Below, in pieces: positions 23,413 to 32,814 of a stretch of DNA of 42,278 nt. The notes under the pieces were generated by a model, which did not search any database, was not told the DNA's origin, and was given only the letters and a program-made list of their open reading frames with translations. The first letter of the stretch is position 1; every line of letters begins with the position of its first letter. The DNA is from an uncultured Synechococcus sp. (GTDB taxonomy: Bacteria > Cyanobacteriota > Cyanobacteriia > PCC-6307 > Cyanobiaceae), in NCBI GenBank assembly GCA_903855705.1, contig CAINZT010000072.1:1-42278 (forward strand), written 5' to 3'. A program made the position numbers and the translations under genes.

Positions 23413-26400
23413 TTATGCCTGGGGATTACTGACACCTTCAATACGGTCTTCGATCTCCTGATAGATCTCCTGAAGCTGGGAAATATTCTCATCGCTGGTC
23501 TCCCAGTAGCCACGGCCATTCACTTCCAACAGGGTGCCTACAATGCGGCGGAAACTGTGGGGGTTGAGCTCCAACAGCCGCTTGCGCATCTCCGGGTCGT
23601 TAATGAAGGTGTCGTTGGCCTCTTCATAGACGAAATTGTCAACGGCGCCGCTGGTGGCACTCCAGCCCAGGGTGAAGTTGAGGCGCTTGGCCACCTCTCG
23701 CACACCCTCATAGCCTGAATCGAGCATGCCCTCATACCACTTGGGATTGAGCAGCTTGGTGCGGGAATCGAGCCGAATCGTTTCACTGAGGGAACGCACC
23801 TGGGCGTTGGCCGTTGTCGTGTCGGCGATGTAGCTGGCTGGGGCCTTACCATCGTCGCGCAGGCCAGCGATCAACTTGGTGGGATCGGAGTCGAAGTAGT
23901 GACTCACATCAGTGAGTGAAATCTCAGCTGAATCAAGGTTCTGGAAGGTGACATCAGCCGTTTTCATCGCCGACTCAAAAACTTCGCGGTTTTGATTCAT
24001 CTCGCCGGGATTATCGGCGTTGAAAGCGAAGGTTTTGCGGGACAGATACATTTCCTGCAATTCGTTCTCCTCTTCCCAGGTGCTGTTCTCCACTGCCAGG
24101 TTCACGTTGGAGGAGTAGCTGCCGCTGGCATTGGAAAACACCCGGGTGGCGGCATCCCGCAAGGAAATGCCTTGGGCCGTGGCCTGCTCCTGGGCGTGGC
24201 GGCGCAAGAAATTCATCTCCAGGGGCTCATCAGCCTCCGCCGCCATCTTGACGCCCTGGTCGATCAGGGCCATCTGGTTGATGAACAGGTCGCGGAACAC
24301 GCCGGAGCAATTGACCACCACATCAATGCGGGGGCGGCCCAGCTCTTCGAGGGAAATCAACTCCAATTTGTTGACGCGGCCGAGGGAATCGGCCACCGGG
24401 CGCACGCCGATGAACCAGAGGATCTGGGCCAGGGATTCGCCGTAGGTCTTGATGTTGTCGGTACCCCAGAGCACACAGGCGATCGTTTCGGGCCAGGCAC
24501 CCTGTTCGGCCTTTTGGCGTTCGATCAGCCGATCCACCACCACCTTCGCCGCCGCAATCGCGGCACGGGTAGGAATGGACTGGGGATCGAGGGCGTGAAT
24601 GTTCTTGCCACTGGGCAGTACGCCTGGATTACGAATCGGATCGCCGCCGGGACCGGGCAGCACGTATTCACCATCAAGGGCCCGCAACAGGCTCTCCATC
24701 TCCATATCGGCGCAGATCTGCTGCAGGCAGAAGCTCAGGTAGGTGAAGAGCTTGTCCAGCTCGGCCTGATCGACGGTGGCAAAGCCTGCGGATTTGCAGG
24801 CCGAGAGCCAGGGGCTTGGGAACTGGACGCCAAAACGTTCGAGCAGGGCAAAGAACCAGCCAAAGTTCTGGCGCAGGGTGACGCGGCCATCGGCGCCGGT
24901 GACCTGGCGGACCATGGCGCCAACAGCTGCCCGGGAAGCTTCGGTGATGGTGCGGTTGAGCTCGACATCCGCCAGTACCCCCTGGTCGTTGCCCCGGTAG
25001 ATCTCGTCGATCGTGCGACCCAAACTCTCGGCCAGGAGCGCTGGTAAGGAGCGCAGGCCATCATCGGTCCGCTCTAGGGCGGCGATGCTCACCAAGGTGG
25101 CAATGGCCTCCTCGGCGGTGGGCGGCTTACCAATCGTGTGCAAGCCACAAGGCAGCAGGCGGCTTTCGATCTCCATCAACTGGCGATAGACCGCCCCAAC
25201 GACACCATCGCGGCCGCCGAGATCAAGCTCGGAGGCGTCAGCGTCTGGGAATTGAATGTCCTTATCGAGGTTGCATTGGCGTGCCGTTTCCACGATCGCA
25301 TTGACGATCTGCACACCACGGGAGCTCTCGCGCAGTTGCTGGTAGGAGCCAACCAATTCGCCCAACTCCTTGAGACCCTTGTAAAGCCCAGCATTTTCAG
25401 CAGGCGGGGTCAGGTAACTGATCGTGGAGGCATAGCCCCGGCGCTTGGCAATCGTGGCTTCTGAAGGATTATTGGCGGCGTAGTAATAAAGATTCGGCAG
25501 GGCGCCGATCAGGGAATCGGGGTAGCAGGTTTCACTCATACCCATTTGCTTACCGGGCATGAATTCGAGCGAACCATGGGTGCCGAAATGGAGCACAGCA
25601 TCGGCGTGCCACACCTTTTCCAAATAGGTGTAGTAGGCAGCAAAGCCATGGTGGGGGCTAGCGCTGCGTGAATAGAGCAGGCGCATTGGATCGCCTTCGT
25701 AGCCGAAGGTGGGCTGCACCCCCACGAACACGTTGCCGAAATGGCGGCCGTAGATCAGCAAATTGGTGCCGTCGGAATTGAGATTGCCGGGGGGCTTGCC
25801 CCAGTTCTCCTCGAGCCGCTGGGAATAGGGGGTGAGGCGCTCGTATTCCTCCACGCTCATGCGGTGGGCGATCGCCAGCTCGGGCGAACCGGCCAGGGCC
25901 TCAGGATCACTAAGCACCGCCTCCATCAAGGCCTTGGGACTGGACGGCATCGCTTGCACGTCGTAGCCCTTGGCCTTCATTTCTTCGAGCACCCGATAGA
26001 TCGAGCCGAAGACATCGAGGTAGGCGGCTGTACCCACGTTGCCCTTATCGGGGGGGAAGCTGAACACCGTGATCGCGAGTTTCTTCTCGGCGCGGGGCTT
26101 AATCCGCAGCGACGCCCAGCGGATCGCCCGCTCGGCAATCGCCTCAACCCGATCCTGGAGGGTGTGGGCCTTGCCAGTGGCATCATCACGGCCCGAAAGC
26201 ACGATCGGCTCAATGGCGCCATCGAGTTCTGGGATGGCGATCTGCAGGGCCACCTGCACTGGGTGGAGGCCCAAATCGCTCTCCTCCCATTCTTGGGTGG
26301 TCTGGAATACCAGGGGCAGGGCCACCATGTAGGGGCGGTTCAGGCTTTTGAGCACCTCAATCGCCTTGGGGTGGTCTTGGCGGGCCGGGCCACCCACTAG

Positions 26401-27423
26401 GGCAAAGCCGGTGAGGCTGACCACCCCATCAACCAGGGCTTGATCCGGATTGAGGGGATCGCGGAAGAAGGCATTCACTGGCTTGGTGAAATCCAAGCCA
26501 CCGCAGAAAACGGGAATCACGGTGGCGCCGCGATACTCCAACTCCTGGATCACGGCCACGTAGTGGGCTTCATCGCCGGTAACGATATGGCTGCGCTGCA
26601 ACACCAAGCCAATTACCGGACCCTTGCGGGCCTTCTCCGTGAGATCGCTGCGGCTGGCACTCCAGTTGAGGTATTCCTTGAGATCCTCAAACATGCCTGG
26701 GGCTAGGGGATGCCAGATGCCCAGGTCCGGGAAGACAACCGGCTCAGCGACGGTGAATTCAGCGCGACCTGAGTCGCCGCGGGGCAACACGTATTTGTCC
26801 GCCAGCATCAACAGGAAGTTACGCAGGTTCTCGGGCGTGCCGCCGAGCCAATACTGAAAGCTGAGCATGAAGGAGCGGGCGTCCTGGGCCTTCTCCACCG
26901 GCAGATACTTCAATACCGTGGGCAGGGTATTAAGCAGCTTGAGCATGGCGTCCTGGAAGCCGGCGCCGCCCGCCTCCTTGCGCTTTTTCATGAAGCTGGC
27001 GATGGCGCTCTTGCTCTGGCCCAGCTGGGCCATCGAAAAACTCCCCAGCTTGTTAAGCCGCATCACCTCGGGCATGGAGGGGAAAACGACCACGGCCTTG
27101 AGATGATCGCGGTGGGGTGCCACGGCATCCACCACCTTCTGGGCCAGATCTTCGATGAAGATCAGCGAGGCGATGAAGACATCGGCCTCGGCCACATCGG
27201 CACAAAAGGAGGCGTAGTTCTCGCTTTGGCGTAATTCCTCGATCAGGTAGCCGCTCAGCTCGATCGCCAGGGGACCATTCTGGTCGTTCAGGGAGGTGGC
27301 GGCCTGGGTGAGAGCGTTTTGGTATTGGGGCTCCAACACCACATACACCACCTTCATCACGGCGCGACCGTTCACGGCTTCGGGGGTGACCCTGCGGCTG
27401 GCGGAGCGGACCTGCGTGAACAT
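23413..27423 (-). CDS. chlH: Magnesium chelatase subunit H
   Basis: Large porphyrin-binding subunit that, with ChlI and ChlD, inserts Mg2+ into protoporphyrin IX, the first committed step of chlorophyll synthesis. From the ATG at 27423 the product is 1336 residues, the normal cyanobacterial length, and begins [15 protein letters not shown] as expected; the open frame extends 14 codons further upstream. CobN/ChlH family stretches include [38 protein letters not shown] (with R in place of the first H), [20 protein letters not shown] and the C-terminal [20 protein letters not shown]. ChlI, ChlD and the Gun4 homolog are not in the window. It diverges from the HD-GYP gene; the gap of 134 bases holds a nine-base inverted repeat. 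Confidence 0.98.
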   Translation of the reverse strand: MFTQVRSASRRVTPEAVNGRAVMKVVYVVLEPQYQNALTQAATSLNDQNGPLAIELSGYLIEELRQSENYASFCADVAEADVFIASLIFIEDLAQKVVDAVAPHRDHLKAVVVFPSMPEVMRLNKLGSFSMAQLGQSKSAIASFMKKRKEAGGAGFQDAMLKLLNTLPTVLKYLPVEKAQDARSFMLSFQYWLGGTPENLRNFLLMLADKYVLPRGDSGRAEFTVAEPVVFPDLGIWHPLAPGMFEDLKEYLNWSASRSDLTEKARKGPVIGLVLQRSHIVTGDEAHYVAVIQELEYRGATVIPVFCGGLDFTKPVNAFFRDPLNPDQALVDGVVSLTGFALVGGPARQDHPKAIEVLKSLNRPYMVALPLVFQTTQEWEESDLGLHPVQVALQIAIPELDGAIEPIVLSGRDDATGKAHTLQDRVEAIAERAIRWASLRIKPRAEKKLAITVFSFPPDKGNVGTAAYLDVFGSIYRVLEEMKAKGYDVQAMPSSPKALMEAVLSDPEALAGSPELAIAHRMSVEEYERLTPYSQRLEENWGKPPGNLNSDGTNLLIYGRHFGNVFVGVQPTFGYEGDPMRLLYSRSASPHHGFAAYYTYLEKVWHADAVLHFGTHGSLEFMPGKQMGMSETCYPDSLIGALPNLYYYAANNPSEATIAKRRGYASTISYLTPPAENAGLYKGLKELGELVGSYQQLRESSRGVQIVNAIVETARQCNLDKDIQFPDADASELDLGGRDGVVGAVYRQLMEIESRLLPCGLHTIGKPPTAEEAIATLVSIAALERTDDGLRSLPALLAESLGRTIDEIYRGNDQGVLADVELNRTITEASRAAVGAMVRQVTGADGRVTLRQNFGWFFALLERFGVQFPSPWLSACKSAGFATVDQAELDKLFTYLSFCLQQICADMEMESLLRALDGEYVLPGPGGDPIRNPGVLPSGKNIHALDPQSIPTRAAIAAAKVVVDRLIERQKAEQGAWPETIACVLWGTDNIKTYGESLAQILWFIGVRPVADSLGRVNKLELISLEELGRPRIDVVVNCSGVFRDLFINQMALIDQGVKMAAEADEPLEMNFLRRHAQEQATAQGISLRDAATRVFSNASGSYSSNVNLAVENSTWEEENELQEMYLSRKTFAFNADNPGEMNQNREVFESAMKTADVTFQNLDSAEISLTDVSHYFDSDPTKLIAGLRDDGKAPASYIADTTTANAQVRSLSETIRLDSRTKLLNPKWYEGMLDSGYEGVREVAKRLNFTLGWSATSGAVDNFVYEEANDTFINDPEMRKRLLELNPHSFRRIVGTLLEVNGRGYWETSDENISQLQEIYQEIEDRIEGVSNPQA

Positions 27424-27440
27424 CTGGACGGATTGAGCAA

Positions 27441-27491
27441 TGTGAAGCAGCCTACGAACCACCATGGCGAAGCGTGGGCTAGTGCTTCACA
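27441..27491. promoter_or_regulatory. Nine-base inverted repeat in the chlH / HD-GYP divergent promoter region
   Basis: TGTGAAGCA (27441-27449) and its exact complement TGCTTCACA (27483-27491) are 42 bases apart centre to centre, about four helical turns. They lie 18 to 68 bases upstream of the chlH start and 67 to 117 upstream of the divergent gene. This could bind a dimeric regulator. No regulator is assigned. Confidence 0.4.
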
Positions 27492-27557
27492 GCGTTACGA
27501 GCCCGACAGGGGCGCCCAGAACCGAGCCGAGCCGAGACCCCAGCCTGAGCGATACCA

Positions 27558-30539
27558 ATGCCTCTCCTAACCCTCGATCTCCTGCGTTCCTGGGCCCCAA
27601 GGTTCGGGAAAGCTGGCTCCTGGGCCCCTGGCGTCTGGGGGCTGCGGCGTCCCCGCTCCTTTCAGGTCACTGTGGTGATGCTGATCCTGCCCCTGATCCT
27701 GGGCACGGGCCTGTTGCGCTCGCTGATCTTCGCCGACCACGCCAAACGGCTGATCACCCGCGCCAATGACCAGCTCCTGGAGGCCATCGCAGGCGAGTTA
27801 GCCGCGTCCATGGGCCTGGCCCTCAACCCGGCCTTGACCAAGGCCCAGCTCGATCGGGTGGCCAGCCTGGCCCCCGCCGGGGCCATCGATGCGGCCATGG
27901 GCCAGTTGCCGGCCTTCCTCGAAACCCTGGAGCAGGCCCCCAATCTCACGGCCCTCTTTATCGCCAACGGCTATGGCGAAATGCTGCTGGTCTTCAGGGA
28001 TTCAGCGGCATCGCCCGGCCAAGCAAGGGCGCCGGAGGCCAGCTGGACTGTGGCCAGCCTTCGCCAGCAAGGCAAAAAGCTCCAGGCCCGGGAGTGGCGA
28101 CTCGGCCCTAACCAGCGGCCCCTGGCCGCTCACCAGCTCAAGCCAGTACTGCCGTCGGGCTTCGATCCACGCTTAAGGCCCTGGTACCAGTTGGCTCTTC
28201 GGGAGGGTCACCTGGTGATGGCCCCGGAGAGCGGCTTGGCCATTGGGGGACGGCCGGGGCTCACCCTCTCCCAACCCCTGGCGCACGGCAAAGGGGTGGT
28301 GGGTGCCGCCATCGATGCCGGCAACCTGGCTGCCGCCCTGGCCCACCACCGGCTACCGGCCGCCGCGGAGCTCGCGATTGTGGATCGCCAGGGGCTGGTG
28401 CTAGCCACCAGCCCCAACTTGACCAGTCCAGGGGGGAGCCCCCAAGGCCTCCCCCAGCTGGGCCAAGTGGCCAACCCGGCCCTGGCCCAGTTGGCCGCTG
28501 ACCTGCCCCGGGAAGCCCGCCAAGGCTTTCACGCCGGCCAATTTGCTGGCCAAAACTGGTTTCAGAAGGTGGTGCCGCTGCAACTACCCCTAACCAACCA
28601 ATCCCTTTATCTGGCCATGGCCGTGGCCGAGGCCGACCTGATGGCCGAGGCCCGTCAACAGCGTTGGCAAATCTTCTCGGCCACCTTTTTGTTGGTGGTC
28701 GTCACCATTTGGTTGTTGTTGAAGTTTGCCGGACTCCTGTCGCGGGATCTCAAACGCCTCACCCAGGAGGCGACGGCCATACGCGGCTTCCAATTTGAAA
28801 CGGGTCCACGCCTGCACTCGATGGTTCGGGAGGTGGACGACCTTTCTTTGACCCTCGATGGGATGCGGCGCACGATCGGCCACTTCCTCGAGATTTCGGC
28901 CTCGTTAGGAGCCGAAAGCAATGTTGATGATCTGTTGAGCTGCTTGCTCAAGGAATCGATCGGTGCCTCGGCCGCCAGTGCCGGTGCCCTTTACCTCGCC
29001 CAGGCCCCAGGCCAAGCTCCCAGCCCAGCTGCCGCCCTCTTTCAACCGACCCTGCTGATGGTGGGCGAACACCAGGGTGATTCCCAGGCCCTATGCCCCC
29101 TCGTCGAAGCGGACTTGGCCTCAATGCTGCACCGGGGACGCTGCGATCAGCTCGTGGGCGCCCTCGGCCCGGAGGCCCAGGCCTGCATCCCCCTGCCCCT
29201 GCGGCAACGGGATGGGTCGGTCCTAGGGGTGCTGGTGCTTTGGTTCCAGAACGATCCCGATACCAACCAGATCGCCTTCAGCAAGGCCCTTTCAGGTAAC
29301 GCGGAAGTAGCCCTACAAACCCGCCAGTTAATCGCGGACCAAAAGCGCCTGTTTGAAGCCTTCATCCAGGTCATTGCCGATGCCATTGACGCCAAGAGTC
29401 CCTACACAGGCGGCCACTGCGCCAGGGTTCCGGAGATCGCCAAGTTGCTGGCCACCGCCGCCTGTGAGGCCGGGGACGGCCCCTTTGCCGGCTTCCAACT
29501 TGATGCGGACCAATGGGAGGCCCTGCATGTGGCCGCCTGGCTCCACGATTGCGGCAAGGTCACCACCCCGGACCATGTGGTTGATAAGGCCACCAAATTG
29601 GAAACGGTGCACGACCGGATCCATGAGATCCGCATGCGCTTTGAACTGCTCAAAAGTGAGGCGGAAACCGAGCACTGGCGGCGGATCGCTAGCGGCGCCG
29701 CCCCGGAGACCAGCCAGCAGAGCCTCGACGCAAGCTGGAGCCGCCTTGATGACGACTTTGCCTTTGTAGCCACCTGCAACTTGGGTGGAGAGCGAATGGC
29801 ACCGGAGCGGATCGGGCGACTCCGGGCTATCGCCAGCCGCACCTGGCGCCGCAGCCTGGATGATCGGTTGGGGGTGGGGCCGGAGGAATTGCGGCGTCGC
29901 CAACGGCAACCAGCCCCGGCCTTACCCGTGCGGGAACCCTTGCTGGCCGACCGAGCGGATCAGCTGATCGAGCGGCCAGAGCGGGATCGGTTCGCGGATG
30001 ACAACCCCTGGGGCTTCGAGATGGAGGTTCCAGAGCACCTCTACAACCGGGGGGAACTCCATAACCTCACGGTCGAGCGGGGCACCCTCAGTAGCGAAGA
30101 GCGCTTCAAGATCAACGAGCACATGGTCCAGACGATCCGCATGCTCTCGGCCCTGCCGTTCCCTCGCCACTTGGCGGCAGTGCCCGAGATCGCCGGCGCT
30201 CACCACGAAACCCTCGATGGGCGCGGCTATCCCCGCCGTCTGCGCGGCGAGCAGATGGGGGTGCTGGCCAGGGTGATGGCAATCGCTGACATTTTTGAAG
30301 CCCTCACGGCTGCCGACCGTCCCTACAAAAGGGGGCTGAAGCTGTCTGAAGCCCTGGCGATCATGGCTCGCATGGTCACCGACCGGCACATCGATGCTGA
30401 GCTCTTCAGCCTGTTCCTGCGCTCCCAGGTGTTTCTGATCTATGCCGAACGCCACATGGACCCAGCCCAGATTGATGCGGTTGATCTTGAAGGCCTGCTC
30501 GAAACCGCCCTTGTGGCAACCCCTGAGCGGGAAGGCTGA
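27558..30539 (+). CDS. Membrane HD-GYP cyclic-di-GMP phosphodiesterase with Cache, HAMP and GAF regions
   Basis: Sensor enzyme of 993 residues, predicted to hydrolyse cyclic-di-GMP in response to an outside signal. Order: TM1 about 36-55; a large periplasmic double-Cache domain with FDPRLRPWYQLALREG and GGRPGLTLSQPL; TM2 about 370-392; a HAMP-like linker; a GAF-like domain about 455-590; then the HD-GYP catalytic domain. Catalytic motifs are YTGGHCARVPEIA, HDCGK (H663, D664) and HHETLDGRGYP (from H882), then ADIFEALTAADRPYK. HD and GYP motifs are about 220 residues apart, where the family usually has roughly 60; the extra stretch (about 690-840) is Arg/Glu-rich and probably helical. It is divergent from chlH; dapB follows after 41 bases. 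Confidence 0.93.
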   Translation: MPLLTLDLLRSWAPRFGKAGSWAPGVWGLRRPRSFQVTVVMLILPLILGTGLLRSLIFADHAKRLITRANDQLLEAIAGELAASMGLALNPALTKAQLDRVASLAPAGAIDAAMGQLPAFLETLEQAPNLTALFIANGYGEMLLVFRDSAASPGQARAPEASWTVASLRQQGKKLQAREWRLGPNQRPLAAHQLKPVLPSGFDPRLRPWYQLALREGHLVMAPESGLAIGGRPGLTLSQPLAHGKGVVGAAIDAGNLAAALAHHRLPAAAELAIVDRQGLVLATSPNLTSPGGSPQGLPQLGQVANPALAQLAADLPREARQGFHAGQFAGQNWFQKVVPLQLPLTNQSLYLAMAVAEADLMAEARQQRWQIFSATFLLVVVTIWLLLKFAGLLSRDLKRLTQEATAIRGFQFETGPRLHSMVREVDDLSLTLDGMRRTIGHFLEISASLGAESNVDDLLSCLLKESIGASAASAGALYLAQAPGQAPSPAAALFQPTLLMVGEHQGDSQALCPLVEADLASMLHRGRCDQLVGALGPEAQACIPLPLRQRDGSVLGVLVLWFQNDPDTNQIAFSKALSGNAEVALQTRQLIADQKRLFEAFIQVIADAIDAKSPYTGGHCARVPEIAKLLATAACEAGDGPFAGFQLDADQWEALHVAAWLHDCGKVTTPDHVVDKATKLETVHDRIHEIRMRFELLKSEAETEHWRRIASGAAPETSQQSLDASWSRLDDDFAFVATCNLGGERMAPERIGRLRAIASRTWRRSLDDRLGVGPEELRRRQRQPAPALPVREPLLADRADQLIERPERDRFADDNPWGFEMEVPEHLYNRGELHNLTVERGTLSSEERFKINEHMVQTIRMLSALPFPRHLAAVPEIAGAHHETLDGRGYPRRLRGEQMGVLARVMAIADIFEALTAADRPYKRGLKLSEALAIMARMVTDRHIDAELFSLFLRSQVFLIYAERHMDPAQIDAVDLEGLLETALVATPEREG

Positions 30540-30580
30540 CCCCATAGGCTCGGCCAGAGCTGAGCTGAGCGCCCCGAGCC

Positions 30581-31486
30581 ATGAATAGCGCCCCACCCGA
30601 GATGCCCCTGGCCGGTTCCAATCAGGAGGCGACGCCGACTTCGCCAGTGGCGGCGCCGATTCCGGTGGTGGTGGCTGGCGCCCTGGGCCGCATGGGTGCC
30701 GAAGTGATCAAGGCGGTGCTGGCGGCGGCGGACACGACCCTGGTGGCCGCCATCGACACCACCCCTGGCAAGGAAGGGGCTGATGTGGGTTTGGAGTTGG
30801 GCCTGGGGGAACTGGAGGTGGCGATCACGTCCGACTTCGAGGGGGCCCTCTGTGCCAGCAGCCAGGCGGTGCGCCAGGCCGGCCCGGGCGCCGGGGCGGT
30901 GCTAGTGGATTTCACCCATCCCAGCGTGGTGTACGAGCACACCCGCGCCGCCATCGCCTACGGAGTCCATCCGGTGATCGGCACCACCGGCCTATCGCCC
31001 CAACAACTGGCCGAATTGGCCGTGTTTGCTGAAAAGGCCTCCATGGGGGGCGCCGTGATCCCCAATTTCTCCGTGGGCATGGTGTTGCTGCAACAGGCGG
31101 CGGCGGCGGCGGCCCGCTTCTACGACTTCGCCGAACTGACTGAACTGCACCACAACCGCAAGGCCGATGCCCCCAGCGGCACCTGCATCAAAACCGCCGA
31201 ACTGATCGAAGAGCTGGGCAAGGACTTCAACCCCCTGCAGGTGGAGGAGCATGAAACCCTGGCCGGCTGCCGCGGGGGCCAGCGCCCCAGCGGGCTGAGG
31301 CTCCATTCGATCCGTTTGCCGGGGCTAGTGGCCCACCAGGAGGTGATGTTTGGTTCCGAGGGAGAGACCTACACCCTGCGTCACGACACGATTGATCGTT
31401 CCGCCTACATGCCCGGGGTGTTGCTGACCCTGCGGCGGGTGCGCCAGCTCACCGGGCTGGTCTATGGCCTGGAGCGACTGCTTTGA
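30581..31486 (+). CDS. dapB: 4-hydroxy-tetrahydrodipicolinate reductase
   Basis: NAD(P)H-dependent step of the diaminopimelate/lysine pathway. The protein is 301 residues, slightly long because of a 27-residue Pro/Ala-rich N-terminal tail. The nucleotide-binding loop is [13 protein letters not shown]. Further motifs are [27 protein letters not shown], the catalytic [20 protein letters not shown] (His pair and Lys), and [17 protein letters not shown] with the final [10 protein letters not shown]. The ATG at 30581 is the ORF's first start; a later start nearer the nucleotide loop cannot be excluded. It shares direction with the genes on both sides, and a membrane-protein gene starts 33 bases downstream. 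Confidence 0.96.
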   Translation: MNSAPPEMPLAGSNQEATPTSPVAAPIPVVVAGALGRMGAEVIKAVLAAADTTLVAAIDTTPGKEGADVGLELGLGELEVAITSDFEGALCASSQAVRQAGPGAGAVLVDFTHPSVVYEHTRAAIAYGVHPVIGTTGLSPQQLAELAVFAEKASMGGAVIPNFSVGMVLLQQAAAAAARFYDFAELTELHHNRKADAPSGTCIKTAELIEELGKDFNPLQVEEHETLAGCRGGQRPSGLRLHSIRLPGLVAHQEVMFGSEGETYTLRHDTIDRSAYMPGVLLTLRRVRQLTGLVYGLERLL

Positions 31487-31519
31487 TCGGCGCCAGCATG
31501 GGGGCCTGAGCGAGGAGCC

Positions 31520-32164
31520 ATGCTTCTTCCCCTTAAAGACGGCGAACTTTCGCGGTTGATCCCGGCAATTGCCACTGGACCCCAGTTCAACGCCAGCAGT
31601 GGCACCCCCCAACAGGTGCTTCAGCGGGTGCTGATCGCGGTGATTGGCGGGGTGCTAGCGCTGCTGATCAGCCAAAGCCAGTTCTCCACCCAATGGGGTG
31701 GGGTGTTCATGGTGGTGGGATTCGTCTTTTTCTTCTACCTGCTCTGGGGACCAATCCTGGCGGCGGGGCAGCGCAACAGCGCCCTGCGCCGCTATCCGGC
31801 GGCGGCGATCTTTGAGGGCCGCATCGCCGACCTGTTTACCCGCGAACGGCTGGAGGGGCGCCAGGAGCAGACCGATAAGAGTGGTCGCCTGGAGCTGGTG
31901 GAGAACCGCCGCACCTGGCTCTGCCTGGAACTGGAGGACGAGGACGGCTACCTGGGCCAAATCCGCTTCCCGTACGACAAGAAGCACAAGCCGATCCGGC
32001 CGGGCATGGTGATTCGCTGCCTGGTCTTGAGCGAGCGCAAGGACTTTTCCCGCATCAGCGCCCTCAGCGATGGCTGGATTCCCCAGCTGAAGCTCTGGGT
32101 GGGCGAGTACCCCTACCTGTTGCGTCCCGCCTTTGAGGAGCTCTGCCTCAGGCGCCTGCGCTGA
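31520..32164 (+). CDS. Conserved cyanobacterial membrane protein of unknown function
   Basis: A 214-residue protein with GAGGAG just before its ATG. Two closely spaced membrane helices (VLQRVLIAVIGGVLALLIS and GGVFMVVGFVFFFYLLWGPIL, about 33-80) are followed by a soluble domain with ALRRYPAAAIFEGRIADLFT, LCLELEDEDGYLGQIRFPYD and a C-terminal WIPQLKLWVGEYPYLLRP. I recall similar cyanobacterial proteins labelled, without basis I can see, as phosphate transporter permease; nothing here looks like a transporter permease. It lies 33 bases behind dapB, probably in the same transcript. Function unknown. Confidence 0.82.
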   Translation: MLLPLKDGELSRLIPAIATGPQFNASSGTPQQVLQRVLIAVIGGVLALLISQSQFSTQWGGVFMVVGFVFFFYLLWGPILAAGQRNSALRRYPAAAIFEGRIADLFTRERLEGRQEQTDKSGRLELVENRRTWLCLELEDEDGYLGQIRFPYDKKHKPIRPGMVIRCLVLSERKDFSRISALSDGWIPQLKLWVGEYPYLLRPAFEELCLRRLR

Positions 32165-32230
32165 GTGCGTCTCCCCCAGCCCCACCTGCGGAGCCGAATG
32201 GATCCCTGGGAGCCAATCGGGCACGGACCC

Positions 32231-32258
32231 GTTACATGGCGCAATATTGCGTTACAAT
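32231..32258 (+). promoter_or_regulatory. HLR1-like direct repeat (RpaB-type half-sites) and core promoter of the hli gene
   Basis: GTTACATG (32231-32238) and GTTACAAT (32251-32258) match the half-site consensus (G/T)TTACA(T/A)(T/A) at 7 and 8 of 8 bases. The known HLR1 element has two bases between half-sites; here there are 12, filled mostly by the perfect palindrome CGCAATATTGCG (32240-32251). TACAAT (32253-32258) can serve as the -10 box. It ends 25 bases before the hli ATG. Confidence 0.6.
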
Positions 32259-32283
32259 TCGTTCACACCACCCGAGGCACCCC

Positions 32284-32538
32284 ATGGCCCAAGCCACCGC
32301 CACCGCACCCGCCGTCATCCGCGGCGCCACCGTCACCACCGAAGACGGCGGTCGCCTCAACGCCTTCGCCACCGAGCCCCGCATGGAAGTGGTGAGCGTC
32401 GAGAGCAGCTGGGGCTTCCACAAGCGCGCCGAACTGCTGAACGGCCGCATGGCCATGCTCGGCTTCATCGCCCTGCTGGCCACCGAATTCGCCTTGGGCG
32501 GCGAATCTTTCACCCGCGGCCTGCTCGGCATCGGTTGA
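32284..32538 (+). CDS. High-light-inducible protein (HLIP/SCP), single-helix CAB-like
   Basis: An 84-residue thylakoid protein that binds chlorophyll and carotenoid and protects photosystem assembly under light stress. The CAB-type helix is visible near residues 45-70: WGFHKRAELLNGRMAMLGFI, with the chlorophyll ligands E and N-R of the ExxNGRxAMxGF motif, followed by ALLATEFALGG. The N-terminal 40 residues are Ala/Thr-rich and not conserved in my view. The ATG at 32284 is chosen; an upstream ATG at 32236 would run through the promoter. It is monocistronic, with its own promoter bearing RpaB-type half-sites and a strong terminator 100 bases downstream. Confidence 0.93.
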   Translation: MAQATATAPAVIRGATVTTEDGGRLNAFATEPRMEVVSVESSWGFHKRAELLNGRMAMLGFIALLATEFALGGESFTRGLLGIG

Positions 32539-32637
32539 GGCCATACAGCTCACCCCCCATAGTTTCCCTTCGATCGGATCCTGAGTAAAGGTTGAAAAAA
32601 CGTTCAATCCTTATCAAGGAAAGTTCTTTCTCTTCAC

Positions 32638-32670
32638 AACCGCGGTACCGTCTGGGCCGCGGTTTTTTCT
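32638..32670 (+). terminator. Intrinsic terminator after the hli gene
   Basis: AACCGCGG (32638-32645) pairs perfectly with CCGCGGTT (32657-32664) around an 11-base loop, and the stem runs into a T-tract (32663-32668, then CTT). This is the clearest intrinsic terminator in the window. Confidence 0.88.
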
Positions 32671-32725
32671 TGTCCACCGGAGGGATCCCGCGAGTGCGCG
32701 GCAACCAAGCACAATCTTGAAATCA

Positions 32726-32761
32726 ACATTGATCTCGACATTGATCTCGACATTGGCCACG
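32726..32761 (+). repeat. 12-base tandem repeat, three units
   Basis: ACATTGATCTCG occurs twice in a row (32726-32737, 32738-32749), followed by a diverged third copy ACATTGGCCACG (32750-32761). It lies between the hli terminator and the UbiH-like gene, so it is probably in or near that gene's promoter or leader. Confidence 0.8.
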
Positions 32762-32814
32762 ACCCGTCATCGGCCAGCCAATCCCATCACCATCACCACC
32801 CAAGGGCCGTGCCC

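Noticed and set aside
23992-25047. Plus-strand ORF of 351 codons inside chlH
   Set aside because: The minus-strand reading is an unbroken, fully recognisable ChlH; the plus ORF has typical antisense composition.
31520-32164. Annotation as a phosphate ABC transporter permease
   Set aside because: Only two membrane helices and no permease EAA loop are present, so that label is not supported.
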